A stretch of 64,000 bases of DNA from Spiroplasma_E ixodetis_B (GTDB taxonomy: Bacteria > Bacillota_I > Bacilli_A > Mycoplasmatales > VBWQ01): assembly GCF_040369795.1 (NCBI RefSeq), contig NZ_AP028955.1:372001-436000 (forward strand). The letters run 5' to 3'. The notes under the pieces are model-generated. The model worked only from the letters and a program-made list of their open reading frames with translations. It was not told the origin of the DNA and did no database searches. Below are positions 1 through 9,933 of this stretch, one piece after another. Positions within the stretch are counted from its first letter, which is position 1, and every line of letters begins with the position of its first letter. Position numbers and translations under genes: made by a program.

Positions 1-214
1 ACCATTAAAATAAAAAAATATTTTTAATATTTTTTTAAAAATTTAAATTTTTATCAAGTTAATATAAAAATAATATTAACAATTTTTGTGTTTGAAATAT
101 AAATTTATTTTTAAAGTATTTTTTTAAAAATATTAACTTCTATAATTATTAACACTAAAAAATTTATAAATATTATTATTGACAATTGATTAAATTTATT
201 TACGGAATATGTCT
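1..214 (+). mobile_element. IS5-family element, right end only
   Basis: This is the 3' end of the IS5-family element found complete eight more times in the window. It holds the last codons of the transposase, the A+T-rich 3' untranslated stretch and the right terminal repeat ending in GGAATATGTCT. The left part lies outside the window. By analogy with the other copies the flanking ATT at 215-217 should be the target duplication. Confidence 0.9.
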
Positions 215-235
215 ATTAAAGATAAAAACTATTAA

Positions 236-478
236 ATTAAACCAGCAATTGCTTTCACATTAGGTGGATCAATTGGTCTTATTTGTGCTTACTTAAGTGT
301 ATTCTTATTATTACAAAATGGTCTTGGCTTAAATAAAGAACAATTTATTAATATCCTACTATGATTAATTATCGTAATAATTTGATATACATCTTCTTCA
401 CTAATAATTACATCAGTAAAAAATTTACGTAATTATAAAAAACAAAAATCACATCAGAAATTAATTATTGACTCTTAA
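236..478 (+). pseudogene. truncated membrane-protein gene, C-terminal part
   Basis: An open frame of about 80 codons runs to TAA at 476-478 with no convincing start: an in-frame TAA sits just upstream and the IS5 end lies about 20 bases before that. The product would have two hydrophobic segments (around GGSIGLICAYLSVFLLLQ and INILLWLIIVIIWY, with Trp from TGA) and a short basic, Lys/Gln-rich C-terminal tail. I do not recognise the family. Insertion of the IS5 copy is the simplest reason for the missing N-terminus. Confidence 0.6.
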
Positions 479-485
479 ACATAAT

Positions 486-511
486 AAAAGGTTGTTAATT
501 AACAACCTTTT
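486..511. terminator. bidirectional terminator
   Basis: A perfect 26-base palindrome, AAAAGGTTGTT-AATT-AACAACCTTTT, lies between two convergent genes: the truncated membrane gene on the plus strand and plsC on the minus strand. The A/T flanks give a U-run in either direction. Confidence 0.85.
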
Positions 512-522
512 ATTATTACTAC

Positions 523-1260
523 TTAAATTTTATTATTGTTAAAATCATCAATTCCTTTTTCAATAATATTAAATACTTGCTTTGATAATACATCAGTAGA
601 TAATTTAATAAATTCACTTGGCTCAATTAGCTTATGAAAAATAAGATGAATATCTTTTTTGCCTTTATATTTTCGATCAAAAATTTGATAAGAATTAATA
701 ATAGTAACAGGAATAATTGGTACATAAGATTGATATGCCATATTAAAAGCACCTGCTTTAAATTCTTGCATTTCTTGTTGATGACTTCTTGTTCCTTCTG
801 GAAAAATCATCATTGTACGCGGAATTCTAATTAATTCCTTTGCTTCTTGAAAAGCTGTAACGGCTGTTCGTGGATTATTACGATCAATAAATAAAACATC
901 AATTAAAAAAATAAATCTTCGTGCCAAATGGCTTTTTTTTAATTCTTCTTTTGCAATAAAACCTAAAGGCGCATATAAACTATAATCATTTACCGATAAT
1001 ACTAATAATGGATCAAAATTTGATTGATGATTGGCAACCATTACACAGCCTTTTCTTTTTGGTCAATTCTCAATGTTATGAACGGTTAATTTAATATTAT
1101 ATAATCATTTAATATAACGCACACGTTTTTTCAATCAAATATATCGTTTTGCTTCAGAAACTAAACTTGGGTCTTTTAATACCTTTCTTGTCATTGAACC
1201 TGATTTACTATAAGTTTGTAATAAATAAGGTCAAGTTAAAATTGCTTTTCAAATGTTCAT
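523..1260 (-). CDS. plsC: 1-acyl-sn-glycerol-3-phosphate acyltransferase PlsC
   Basis: PlsC acylates lysophosphatidic acid to phosphatidic acid at the membrane, a core step of phospholipid synthesis. The 245-residue product carries the family's catalytic block NHQSNFD (about residues 77-83, the H-x4-D motif) and the substrate-binding FPEGTRS (about 153-159). The first 73 residues contain several TGA-encoded Trp and many basic residues, as expected for membrane docking. The ATG at 1258-1260 begins MNIWKAILTW and follows an AAAGGA ribosome site embedded in the end of folA; the stop of folA is only two bases upstream, so the genes are translationally coupled as thyA-folA-plsC. A palindromic terminator lies just downstream. 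I see no sign of damage. Other acyltransferases of the family are possible but PlsC is the usual one in Mollicutes. Confidence 0.93.
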
Positions 1261-1262
1261 TA

Positions 1263-1754
1263 TTATTTTTTTTCCTTTCTTTGATACACATTCGCCACAA
1301 ATTCTGCAAATTCTGTTGTTTTGATTAATTTAAAATCAGAAAAATTACTAATAGGAAATAAAAGATCACCATTATATAAATTTTTAATGACTGAAACATA
1401 TAAAAAATCAGCATAATCTCATGTCTGCTTATAAATTTCAGCACCACCAATAATATAAATATCTGTTTTTTTATTACCTTGATATTGTTTTAAATATGAA
1501 ATAATATCATTTGTGAAAGTAATATTATTATCATTTAGAAATTGTTGATAACGTTCTTGATGATTAGTAACAACTATATTGTAACGATTTTTTAATGGTT
1601 TGCCAATACTTTCAAAAGTTTTTGAACCCATTAATACATTTTTATTTAAAGTAATGATCTGAAAATATTGCATTTCTTCTTTAATTTTTCAGGGCAATTT
1701 ATTATTAAAACCAATTACCTTTTCTTTGGTCATTGCTCAAACTAAAATTACCAT
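1263..1754 (-). CDS. folA: dihydrofolate reductase
   Basis: Reduces dihydrofolate to tetrahydrofolate with NADPH, replenishing the cofactor oxidised by thymidylate synthase, whose gene lies immediately upstream. The 163-residue product begins MVILVWAMTKEKVIGFNN and shows the family landmarks: the N-terminal strand followed by K-x-IG, LPW (with Trp as TGA) in the active-site loop, MGSKTFESIGKPL, and YIIGGAEIYKQ near residue 110. The length is typical of bacterial DHFR. The ATG at 1752-1754 overlaps the TAA of thyA by one base (TAATG), and the gene ends two bases before plsC, so all three are one transcript and probably coupled in translation. Confidence 0.95.
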
Positions 1755-2623
1755 TATACTGCAACCTGACCTCTAATCAACGGATATGGATCATATTGTT
1801 CTAATTTAAAATCTTCAAATTTAAAATTAAATAAATTAGTAATATTTTTATTAATAACTAAAATTGGTAATGATTTTGGTTTTCTACTTAATTGTTCATT
1901 AATTTGTGAAAAATGATTACTATAAATATGAGCATCACCTAAAGTGTGAATAAATTCTCCTAACTGATAGCCACATATTTGTGCTAACATTATTGTTAAT
2001 AATGCATAAGAAGCAATATTAAAAGGAACTCCTAAAAAAATATCTGCACTACGTTGATATAATTGACAAGATAATTTTTTATCATCAGAAACGTAAAATT
2101 GAATTAAAGTATGACATGGTGGTAGTGCCATATTTTTAATTTCCGCAGGATTTCATGCTGATAAAATGTGTCTTCGTGAAAAAGGATTGTTTTTTAAATT
2201 TTCTATTAACTTCTGCAACTGATCAACACCATTAAAATTACGTCATTGTCTACCATAAACAGGTCCTAAATCACCAAATTCAAGAGCGAATTGATGATCA
2301 GTTTTAATTTTTTCAACAAATTCTTCTAAAGTTTCATTTTGATATTTTTTACTTTCCATAAATTTCTTATAAGGTCACTCATTTCAAATTCTAACATTAT
2401 TTTTAACTAAATATTCAATATTAGTATCACCAGCAATAAATCATAATAACTCATGAACAATAGAAGCAAAATTAACTTTTTTTGTAGTTAATATGGGAAA
2501 ACCTTTTTGTAAATCAAAGCGCATTTGATAACCAAAAGTAGAAACAGTACCAATGCCTGTTCTATCAGCTTTTTTATATCCTTTTTCTAAAACATATTGA
2601 CATAAATCTAAATATTGTTTCAT
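1754..2623 (-). CDS. thyA: thymidylate synthase
   Basis: Makes dTMP from dUMP with methylene-tetrahydrofolate, producing the dihydrofolate that the next gene product recycles. The 289-residue protein has the N-terminal MKQYLDLCQYVLEKG and KADRTGIGT (folate and phosphate-binding Arg), the catalytic LPPCH around Cys170, and the dUMP-binding GVPFNIASYALL and DAHIYSNH. In-frame TGA codons fall at conserved Trp sites. Three in-frame ATGs are possible; I chose the one at 2623 because an AAGAAG site sits about eight bases upstream and homologues begin MKQY. It is the first gene of the thyA-folA-plsC operon; the 340-base region upstream is non-coding. Confidence 0.96.
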
Positions 2624-2641
2624 AATCATTACTTCTTTCAT

Positions 2642-2981
2642 AAATCAAATCAATTATATTTTAACAAAAAATATTTTTTTATCTAAGTTTTAATTTTATT
2701 ATTTATTTTAAATTACCGTTTTAAGTATAAAATAAAGAAAAATATTAAAAAAATTAGTGATATTGTTACAAATAACATTCATTTCTTTAAAAACAAACAA
2801 GTTGCTAACAAATTTAATATTCTAATAATCTTTAAATTTAAAATCAATTAATAATTTCTCATTCTAATGTTTAGAAATTCATAAAATTAATATTATTAAT
2901 TTTAACTTCAAGATTAAATATAATGTTATAATATTTTTATGTATTATTAAATTATACAAAAGAAAGAGGAATTAACTTATT
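2642..2981 (+). promoter_or_regulatory. divergent intergenic region with promoter for the S1-domain gene
   Basis: This A+T-rich gap separates the minus-strand thyA operon from the plus-strand S1-domain gene. A TATAAT box at 2927-2932 with a weak TTAACT-like -35 at 2902-2907 (19-base spacer) is the best promoter for the plus-strand gene. No ORF or stable structure is evident in the rest. Confidence 0.5.
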
Positions 2982-3359
2982 ATGAGTACAATTATTAAAA
3001 ATGAAGAAAATGAATCAAATGTTCAACAATTTCAAGTTGGTGACATTATTACCGTAACTCCAACTGGAATAAAGGAATTTGGAGTTTTTTGTAAGTGTCC
3101 AAATGGATTTTCTGGTTTAATTCACATTAGTCGTATTACCCCTAAATTTGTTAAAAATGTTAGTGATTATTTTACAATTGGTACATCAGTTAAAGCAGAA
3201 ATAACGGGTATTGATCATACTAAACAACAATTAAGTTTAAGTACAAAAGAACAAGGATTAGTTGAAAAGAATAATTCTTCAATTGAAGAAAATGGTAAAG
3301 GATTTGCACCAATAAGAGAAACTGTTGATAATTGATTTAAAAAAGAAGAAAATAATTAA
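2982..3359 (+). CDS. S1 RNA-binding domain protein (general stress protein 13-like)
   Basis: A 125-residue protein with one S1 domain over about residues 19-90: the start VGDIITVTPTGIKEFGVFC, then the LIHISRI turn, the VKAEITGID strand and QLSLS end, all in the usual S1 order. The rest is a short acidic/polar tail. Single-S1 proteins of this size in Firmicutes (YugI/GSP13 type) bind RNA and associate with ribosomes. The ATG follows AAAGAGG; the last codons include one TGA (Trp). It appears to be monocistronic, with pgi about 115 bases downstream. Confidence 0.8.
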
Positions 3360-3476
3360 AATACTATTTTTCTTCCAACCTAAAATTTTTACAACTATAT
3401 TTTTATTATAAATATTAAATAGTATTATTACGAATTAATATTTTAATTTTAAATAATATAAGGAGGTTATAGAATA

Positions 3477-4787
3477 GTGATAAAAACTAATTTAAAGTTT
3501 ACTAATTTAGATATGAAAGAATTATCAACTTTATATCAAGAAAAAGTAACGGCGATTAACGTCGAACTGGAAAGTAATGCTAAAAATGAAGATGGTTGAT
3601 TAGGATGAATTGATTTTCCATTTGCATACCAAAAAGACATTACTTTTCAAGACTCTTGAAAGCGGATGAAAACTCTAGCATTGAAACTACAAAAAAAAAT
3701 ACAAGTTTTAGTAGTAATTGGTATTGGTGGATCATATTTAGGTGCTAGAGCAGGAATTGATATGGTGCAAGGTTTATTTAATAATACTGCTCCTGTTAAA
3801 GTAATTTATATGGGTAATACTATGAGTTCAACTTATGTTCACCAAGTTTTATCATATTTAAAAGATAAAGAATTTGCCATTAATGTTATTTCTAAATCAG
3901 GAACTACTACTGAACCAGCAATTGCCTTTCGTTTGTTAAAAGAACTATTAATTAAACAAAAGAAAAATAAGAATATTGTTAATAACAGAATTATCGCTAC
4001 TACTGATAAAACAAGAGGAGTACTCCATGATTTGGCAAAAAAAGAAGGATATGAAAACTTTGTTATCCCCGATAATATCGGTGGTAGATACTCTGTTTTA
4101 ACTCCTGTTGGTATTTTTCCGATGATGGTAGCAGGGATTAACTGTGAAGAAATTATTGCTGGTGCACAATTAGCAGCAAAAGAATGTAAAAGCGATAAAA
4201 TTGATGTTAATGATGCTTATTTATATGCAGTTTCTCGCTATCATTTACATAAAAATAATAATAAAGCAGTTGAAATTTTAGTAGTCTATGAATTACAAAT
4301 GCAAATGTTATGTGAATGATGAAAACAATTATTTGGTGAATCAGAAGGTAAGGATGGCAAAGGATTATTACCAGTTAGTGTTGTTTTTTCAACTGATTTA
4401 CATTCAATGGGCCAATTTATTCAAGAAGGTTCAAAAATGTTTTTTGAAACAGTAATAAAAATCAAAAAACCTAATGAAGATATCAAAATTCCACTTGATA
4501 AAGAAAACAATGATCAATTAAATTATTTAACAAAACATTCTTTACATGAAATTAATAATATTGCCTTACAAGGAACTATTGAAGCTCATAGTGATGAAAT
4601 AGTAGGAAAAACTACAAATATTTTATTAGAATGGGATACAATGGATAGCAAAATGTTTGGTTATGCTAGTTATTTCTTTATGAAGGTTTGTGCTGTTAGC
4701 GCAAAATTATTGGGTGTTGACCCATTTAACCAACCTGGTGTTGAAGTATACAAAAAGAAAATGTTTACATTATTAGGTAAAAAATAA
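3477..4787 (+). CDS. pgi: glucose-6-phosphate isomerase
   Basis: Interconverts glucose-6-phosphate and fructose-6-phosphate at the top of glycolysis. The 436-residue product has the sugar-phosphate-binding VIGIGGSYLGAR, the KSGTTTEP loop and GGRYSVLTPVG, plus a C-terminal GVEVYKKKMF. Several TGA codons occupy Trp positions (for instance NEDGWLGWIDFP near residue 38), so the gene is whole only under code 4. The start is GTG at 3477-3479, about eight bases after a strong AGGAGG; no ATG fits the full N-terminus. A strong terminator follows 32 bases after the stop. Confidence 0.96.
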
Positions 4788-4818
4788 TTTCCTAATAATA
4801 AATTTAATAAAACATATA

Positions 4819-4846
4819 AAAACCATTCTTTTCAGAATGGTTTTTA
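4819..4846 (+). terminator. rho-independent terminator after pgi
   Basis: A 12-bp stem (AAAAACCATTCT / AGAATGGTTTTT) with a TTTC loop and a following U-rich stretch closes the pgi transcript. Nothing else is evident up to the IS630 end at 4975. Confidence 0.9.
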
Positions 4847-4974
4847 TATAACTTACTTAGTTGTTCTTTACTTATTAATTTACAATATTATATTATGACA
4901 TTTTTTTGCAAATAATAATTTAAATAAATGTAATTATAAGTTAAGTTGTATTTTAAATGATGGTAAATGATATA

Positions 4975-7104
4975 TAGCTAACTAAAGTAATGTTTACTCA
5001 TATCTTGAAAAACAAAATCAATCTCTTTTTTAATATTTGGTCAATAATTTGGTAATATTTTTCTTATATTATGTTTTATAGCAAATCAAAAATGTTCAAT
5101 TGGATTTAAATTAGGAGAATATGGTGGAAGAAATAATAGTTTGCATCCAGCATTTTCAATTAATTGTTGTGTTAATTTAGATTTATGAAACTTTGCATTA
5201 TCTAAAACTATAATTTGTCCACACTTTAATACTGGAATTAGTATATTTTTTACATATAATTCAAAAATTTTACTGTTGCAATGTCCTTCAAATGCTCATA
5301 GGGCTTTTAATTTACCTTTATTTAGTGAACCAATTATACTCATTCTTTTTATTTTATATGCGGGTTTATTATCAAATAATCTTTTACCTTTTTCAGATCA
5401 ACCATATTTATAAAATTCATTATCATCAATTCCAGATTCATCAATAGACATATTCCGTAAATAAATTTAATCAATTGTCAATAATAATATTTATAAATTT
5501 TTTAGTGTTAATAATTATAGAAGTTAATTTTTTTAAAAAAATACTTTAAAAATAAATTTATATTTCAAACACAAAAATTGTTAATATTATTTTTATATTA
5601 ACTTAATAAAAATTTAAATTTTTAAAAAAATATTAAAAATATTTTTTTATTTTAATGGTTTTGTTTTATTAAAAATTTCACAAAGTAAGTTAAATCTTAA
5701 GTACATAAGTCTAAATATACTTTTTCTACATTTATTTATTAAAATTTGGAATCTTTTTAATCAAGCAAAAACATGTTCAACTTTAATTCTAATTTTTGAA
5801 ATAATTTTATTGTAGATTTTTTCTTGTTTAGTTAATTTTTTATTTTTAGTTTTTTTAATTGGTAATATAGTATTTTTATAAATATTTTGTATTCCTTGAT
5901 ATCCCAAATCACCAATAATTATTGTTTTTTCTGAAAATTCAAGATTTGAATTTTTTAATATTTGAAAATCATGTACTTTTCCATTATCAGCAAAAATATC
6001 AACATTTTTTTTATTAAAAAAGTCATATATAATTTGAAATTTTATAGAAAACATTCAACTTTTACCAGAAAAATATTATAACTGTAGTTTTTTTTAGTTG
6101 GTATTTCAATTTCAATTTCAGTTGAATCAATTAAATAAAATTGAAATTCATTTAAATCTTCTTGTTTTTTCTCAATTTTTGATTTATATTTTATTTTTAA
6201 AAACTGATAATCTTTGTCATCACTAAGTTTATTTTCTACTCAAGTAATATTTCGAAAACAAATTGATGCACTCATTTTATATTTAATACTCATTTGGGAA
6301 AAAGTATAATATTCTTTTCGGTATACTAAAGTCATCATCAATCTTTCTTCAACTGAAAGTTTATATTTTCTACCTTTAGTTTTTTTTAAATTTTCTATTT
6401 CAATTAATTTTGTTAAAATTTCATCAAAATGAAAACGTTTTATACCAAAATATCTATAAAATTGTTCATTTTTTAATTTTTTTAAATTTTCAAAATTCAT
6501 TTTTATCAACACCTTATTAATTTATTAATAAAGAAATTATAAAATAAATTTTAAATTATTAATTGACTTTTAAAAAATTTATTTACGGAATATGTCTAAT
6601 ATATACTAAATCTTCATTCATTATTTTAGCTATTTCTTTTAAAAAATCTTCTTGTTTATTTTTATCTCTTTGTTCATATAAAAAAGTTTTTTTATATGTA
6701 TAATTTAGTTTTTTGAAATAGTTATAAACTGTTTATTTAGTCATATCACCAAATTTTTCAATCACTTTTTGAACTGTAACATCTTTATTTTGTGCTAAAT
6801 AATTTTTTAATTCATCTAAATCCTTTATTTTGTGGCTATGTCCTTTTTGATAATTCAAAATTGGTTTTATATGTCCAGTTTCTTTTTTTATTTTTCTTCA
6901 TAAGAATAAAGTCTTTCTAGTAATATTAAACACTTTACAAATTTCTTTAATTTTCATTTTTTTACTTTCATAGGCTTCTATTACTTTTCTTCGTAAGTCT
7001 TTACTGTATGGTTTTGGCATAATTTAATCTTCCTAATATATTTTAAATATTGCTGAATTGTAATTTTAAATTCAAAAACTGTTTAAATTACATATTATTA
7101 TTTT
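4975..7104 (-). mobile_element. IS630-family element copy 1, split by IS5 and fused to copy 2
   Basis: An IS630/Tc1-mariner-type element in minus orientation. Its left end (TAGCTAACTAAAGTAATG) is flanked by the TA expected of this family. The transposase would start at 7020 (MAKPYSEDLRRKVIEAY) but is cut by an IS5 copy at 5446-6597 with AAT duplications, and also has a TAA where other copies have GAA (TKETVYN region). The 5'-side terminal repeat is missing: the sequence passes within TTTAC (7102-7106) straight into the 3' part of copy 2. Confidence 0.9.
5446..6597 (-). mobile_element. IS5-family element (ISL2-like), copy 1
   Basis: A complete 1,152-bp element bounded by 23-bp perfect inverted repeats (AGACATATTCCGTAAATAAA...) and a 3-bp duplication AAT (5443-5445 and 6598-6600). 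Comparing copy 2 of IS630 at 7540-7570 shows the exact empty site. The transposase is on the minus strand in two frames joined by an A-run slippery site, but this copy has a TAA just after the shift site (TTATAA for TTAGAA), so it is probably inactive. Confidence 0.92.
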
Positions 7105-7974
7105 ACTCATATCTTGAAAAACAAAATCAATCGCTTTTTTAATATTTGGTCAATAATTTGGTAATATTTTTCTTATATTATGTTTTATAGCAAATCAAAA
7201 ATGTTAAATTGGATTTAAATTAGGAGAATATGGCGGAAGAAATAATAGTTTGCATCCAGTATTTTCAATTAATTGTTGTGTTAATTTAGATTTATGAAAC
7301 GTTGCATTATCTAAAACTATAATTTGTCCACGCTTTAATACTGGAATTAGTATATTTTTTACATATGATTCAAAAATTTTACTGTTGCAATGTCCTTCAA
7401 ACGCTCATAGGGCTTTTAATTTACCTTTATTTAGTGAACCAATTATAATCATTCTTTTTATTTTATATGCGGGTTTATTATCAAATAATCTTTTACCTTT
7501 TTCAGATCAACCATATTTATAAAATTCATTATCATCAATTCCAGATTCATCAATATATACTAAATCTTCATTCATTATTTTAGCTATTTCTTTTAAAAAA
7601 TATTCTTGTTTATTTTTATCTCTTTATTCATATAAAAAAGTTTTTTTATATGAATAATTTAGTTTTTTGAAATAGTTATAAACTGTTTCTTTAGTCATAT
7701 CACCAAATTTTTCAATTACTTTTTGAACTGTAACATCTTTATTTTACGCTAAATAATTTTTTAATTCATCTAAATCCTTTATTTTGTGGCTATGTCCTTT
7801 TTGATAATTCAAAATTGGTTTTATATGCCCAGTTTCTTTTTTTCTTTTTCTTCATAAGAATAAAGTCTTTCTAGTAATATTGAACACTTTACAAATTTCT
7901 TTAATTTTCATGTTTTTACTTTCATAGGCTTCTATTACTTTTCTTCGTAAGTCTTCACTGTATGGTTTTGGCAT
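7066..7974 (-). pseudogene. IS630-family transposase, two nonsense codons
   Basis: The frame begins MAKPYSEDLRRKVIEAYE at 7972-7974 and covers the N-terminal helix-turn-helix and the DDE domain (YIDESGIDD, VLDNATFH, NPIHEFW-type block). Compared with other copies, CAA has become TAA in the LAQNKDV region and again in the YEQRDKN region. The C-terminus runs over the fusion with copy 1, replacing the normal SKHYFS ending with a short unrelated tail. Confidence 0.85.
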
Positions 7975-8094
7975 AATTTAATCTTCCTAATCTATTTTAA
8001 ATATTGCTGAATTGTACTTTTAAATTAAAAAACTGTTTAAATTACATATTATTATTTTACATTATTTATGAGTAAACATTACTTTAGTTAGCTA
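7105..8094 (-). mobile_element. IS630-family element copy 2
   Basis: The second of two tandem IS630 copies. Its 5' (right-hand) end is intact, ending in ACTTTAGTTAGCTA followed by TA; its other end is lost in the fusion with copy 1. Together the pair is inserted at a TATA in the 3' end of the cysteine-hydrolase gene. Confidence 0.88.
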
Positions 8095-8297
8095 TATATA
8101 CCAATACTAGTTGATGGCGCATTTATAAAATCAAATTGATTTATTTCATTTACCATTTTTTGTTCTTTAATTAAAAAACTTTCTACTATATACTTAGTTA
8201 TTTGTTCTTGAATAGAATATTGTGCTTTTTCTTCAGAAAAACCTTGATTAATACATTCAATAAAAATGAAAGATAATTTTTCATTTATTTCATTTAA
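8095..8297 (-). pseudogene. in-frame 3' continuation of the cysteine-hydrolase gene, interrupted by IS630
   Basis: Directly after the TAA at 8298-8300 the same frame stays open for 67 codons (NEINEKLSFIFIECIN... then FDFINAPSTSIG) to the IS630 end. If the IS elements are removed, the frame joins sequence before 4973 and stops within about six codons. This suggests the ancestral protein was roughly 70 residues longer, with a GAA-type codon turned into TAA. Alternatively it is a separate unknown gene without a good start. Function of this tail is unknown to me. Confidence 0.5.
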
Positions 8298-8924
8298 TTA
8301 AATAACATCCTTAACAATAGTAATGCCATTTTTAAGCATTGAATATCATGCATATTGATTTAAAATATGAGTTGGATGCTCTGGTTGATCATAAGTATTT
8401 GTCATTGCCATCGGAACAATAACATTTACTTCTTTATTGTGCTGATTAAATCAAGTTTTACAACTAATAGCAAATTGATAAATACAAATATCAGTACAAC
8501 AACCAACAATAATAATGTTATCCCATTGTAAATTTGGCTTAAAATCAAAAGCAAAAAAACCATTAGTACTATTTTTTTTAATAATCTTAATATTGTCAAA
8601 TTTTAATTCTTCTACTAACTCTGATTCAACAGTATTTTCCAAACAATGACTAGGAAAAGTATGGAATTCGGGACTATGTTCATTATGAGCATCATTAAAA
8701 GCAATAACTTTGGTTTCATTAGTATTTACTTTTGCTAATAAATTTTTAATTGGTTTAATAATTGAATTAATATTAGGTGAAAATAAATTTCCTTTTTTAG
8801 CAAAGCCATTAACCATATCAACAATAAATATAATATTATGACCTTTTAAAGTTTTAAAATCTAAATTAACCGTTTTATCCAAAGTTTTATTTATCATTTC
8901 AATAAATGAATCATTATTTTTCAT
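8298..8924 (-). CDS. isochorismatase-family cysteine hydrolase (nicotinamidase-like)
   Basis: A 208-residue protein with the fold signature of the isochorismatase/nicotinamidase superfamily: IIFIVDMVNGF with the catalytic Asp (about 36), a Lys pair before NGFFAF (about 116-117), and VGCCTDICIYQ with the nucleophilic Cys (about 142-143). AFNDAHNEHSPEF resembles the metal-binding loop of nicotinamidases, so deamidation of nicotinamide in NAD salvage is plausible but not proven. The ATG follows AGAGGTGA, which overlaps the stop of the upstream membrane gene, so the two are coupled. The stop at 8298 may be a mutation (see the next entry downstream), and IS630 copies lie just after it. Confidence 0.8.
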
Positions 8925-8933
8925 TATTCACCT

Positions 8934-9251
8934 CTATTTTTTAAAAATTAATCGTTTAATAATAAATCAAATTATACTACAGCTAGAACAAATTGGCATT
9001 AAGAAAATAGTAAAAATAATCCCTACCTTTAAAAAGAAAATATCTACTGTTATTCCTTGACTACTTTGATATGTTAAACTATCAATTACACCATTTATAT
9101 AAATAAAATTAAATCCATTAAAAATGTTTTCTATTTTAATACTTAATAACATAATTAACCCTAATAATAAAAATATAAAACCAGAAAAAAATAAAATAGT
9201 AATTATTTTTTCATCAAGAGGTAATTTTTTTCATCAATTTTTAGTTATCAT
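8934..9251 (-). CDS. small two-helix membrane protein
   Basis: A 105-residue protein starting MITKNWWKKLPLDEKII (Trp from TGA) after AGGTGA. It has one hydrophobic segment at about 18-38 (ITILFFSGFIFLLLGLIML), a polar loop, and a second at about 75-98. It lies nine bases ahead of the cysteine hydrolase and is probably co-transcribed with it. No family recognised; it could be a membrane partner or simply a neighbour. Confidence 0.65.
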
Positions 9252-9352
9252 TATTATCACCTATTTTTTTTAATTATATCATTGTTATATTACTACTATA
9301 AAATAAATAAAAAAATTCTTACTTTAATGTGAAAAATAATAATTTTTTAAAA

Positions 9353-9799
9353 TTAATAAATTGCTATTTTTATTTTTTTCACTACTTTTAAATAACAACT
9401 GTATCCAAAAATAATAATAATTGTAAACAATAAGATTGGAGTAGCAATAACCGATAAGATTAATCCTATTTGTAACTGTGCTGCTGGGCCTGTTAAAGTT
9501 GCAGTTCCACCTAATGCAGCAAATGCAATTTTTAATTTATCAAAATAATCAGTTAATGACATAGTAACACCAAAATTAGTTATACTACCCTTAATAAAAT
9601 CTCCAATAGTTCAAGGATGAGAATTTATTAAAATTAAAAACCCATCATGACTTTCAGCCACTTTAGCTCCTAGAGGTTTAACTGTTCAAGATACTGTTCC
9701 GATTAAAATTAATCCTAAAATCATTACTATTAACATAGTTATAAATACGTAAAAGCTAATTTTATCTAACTTTGATAATTTTTTTGAAATTTTTTGCAT
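9353..9799 (-). CDS. hypothetical membrane protein
   Basis: A 148-residue protein beginning MQKISKKLSKLDKISFYV. A hydrophobic helix spans about 19-40, a polar middle contains two TGA-Trp codons, an Ala/Gly-rich stretch (FAALGGTATLTGPAAQ) follows, then a long hydrophobic segment near the C-terminus and a basic tail. The basic N-terminus followed by a helix suggests an anchor. I do not recognise the family. It is separate from the 8934 gene by about 100 A+T-rich bases without a clear terminator. Confidence 0.6.
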
Positions 9800-9933
9800 A
9801 AATTTTCACTTTTTTTTAATATAAATATGGCTCAAAAAAATTGTAGCAAACTATAAAAAAATATTATATTTAAAATATATAAAAACTGAAAATAGGTATA
9901 AAATAGTAATATTTAACATAAAATTATTTTTTT

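Noticed and set aside
634..834. Plus-strand ORF inside plsC
   Set aside because: Antisense shadow of plsC, no ribosome site and no recognisable sequence.
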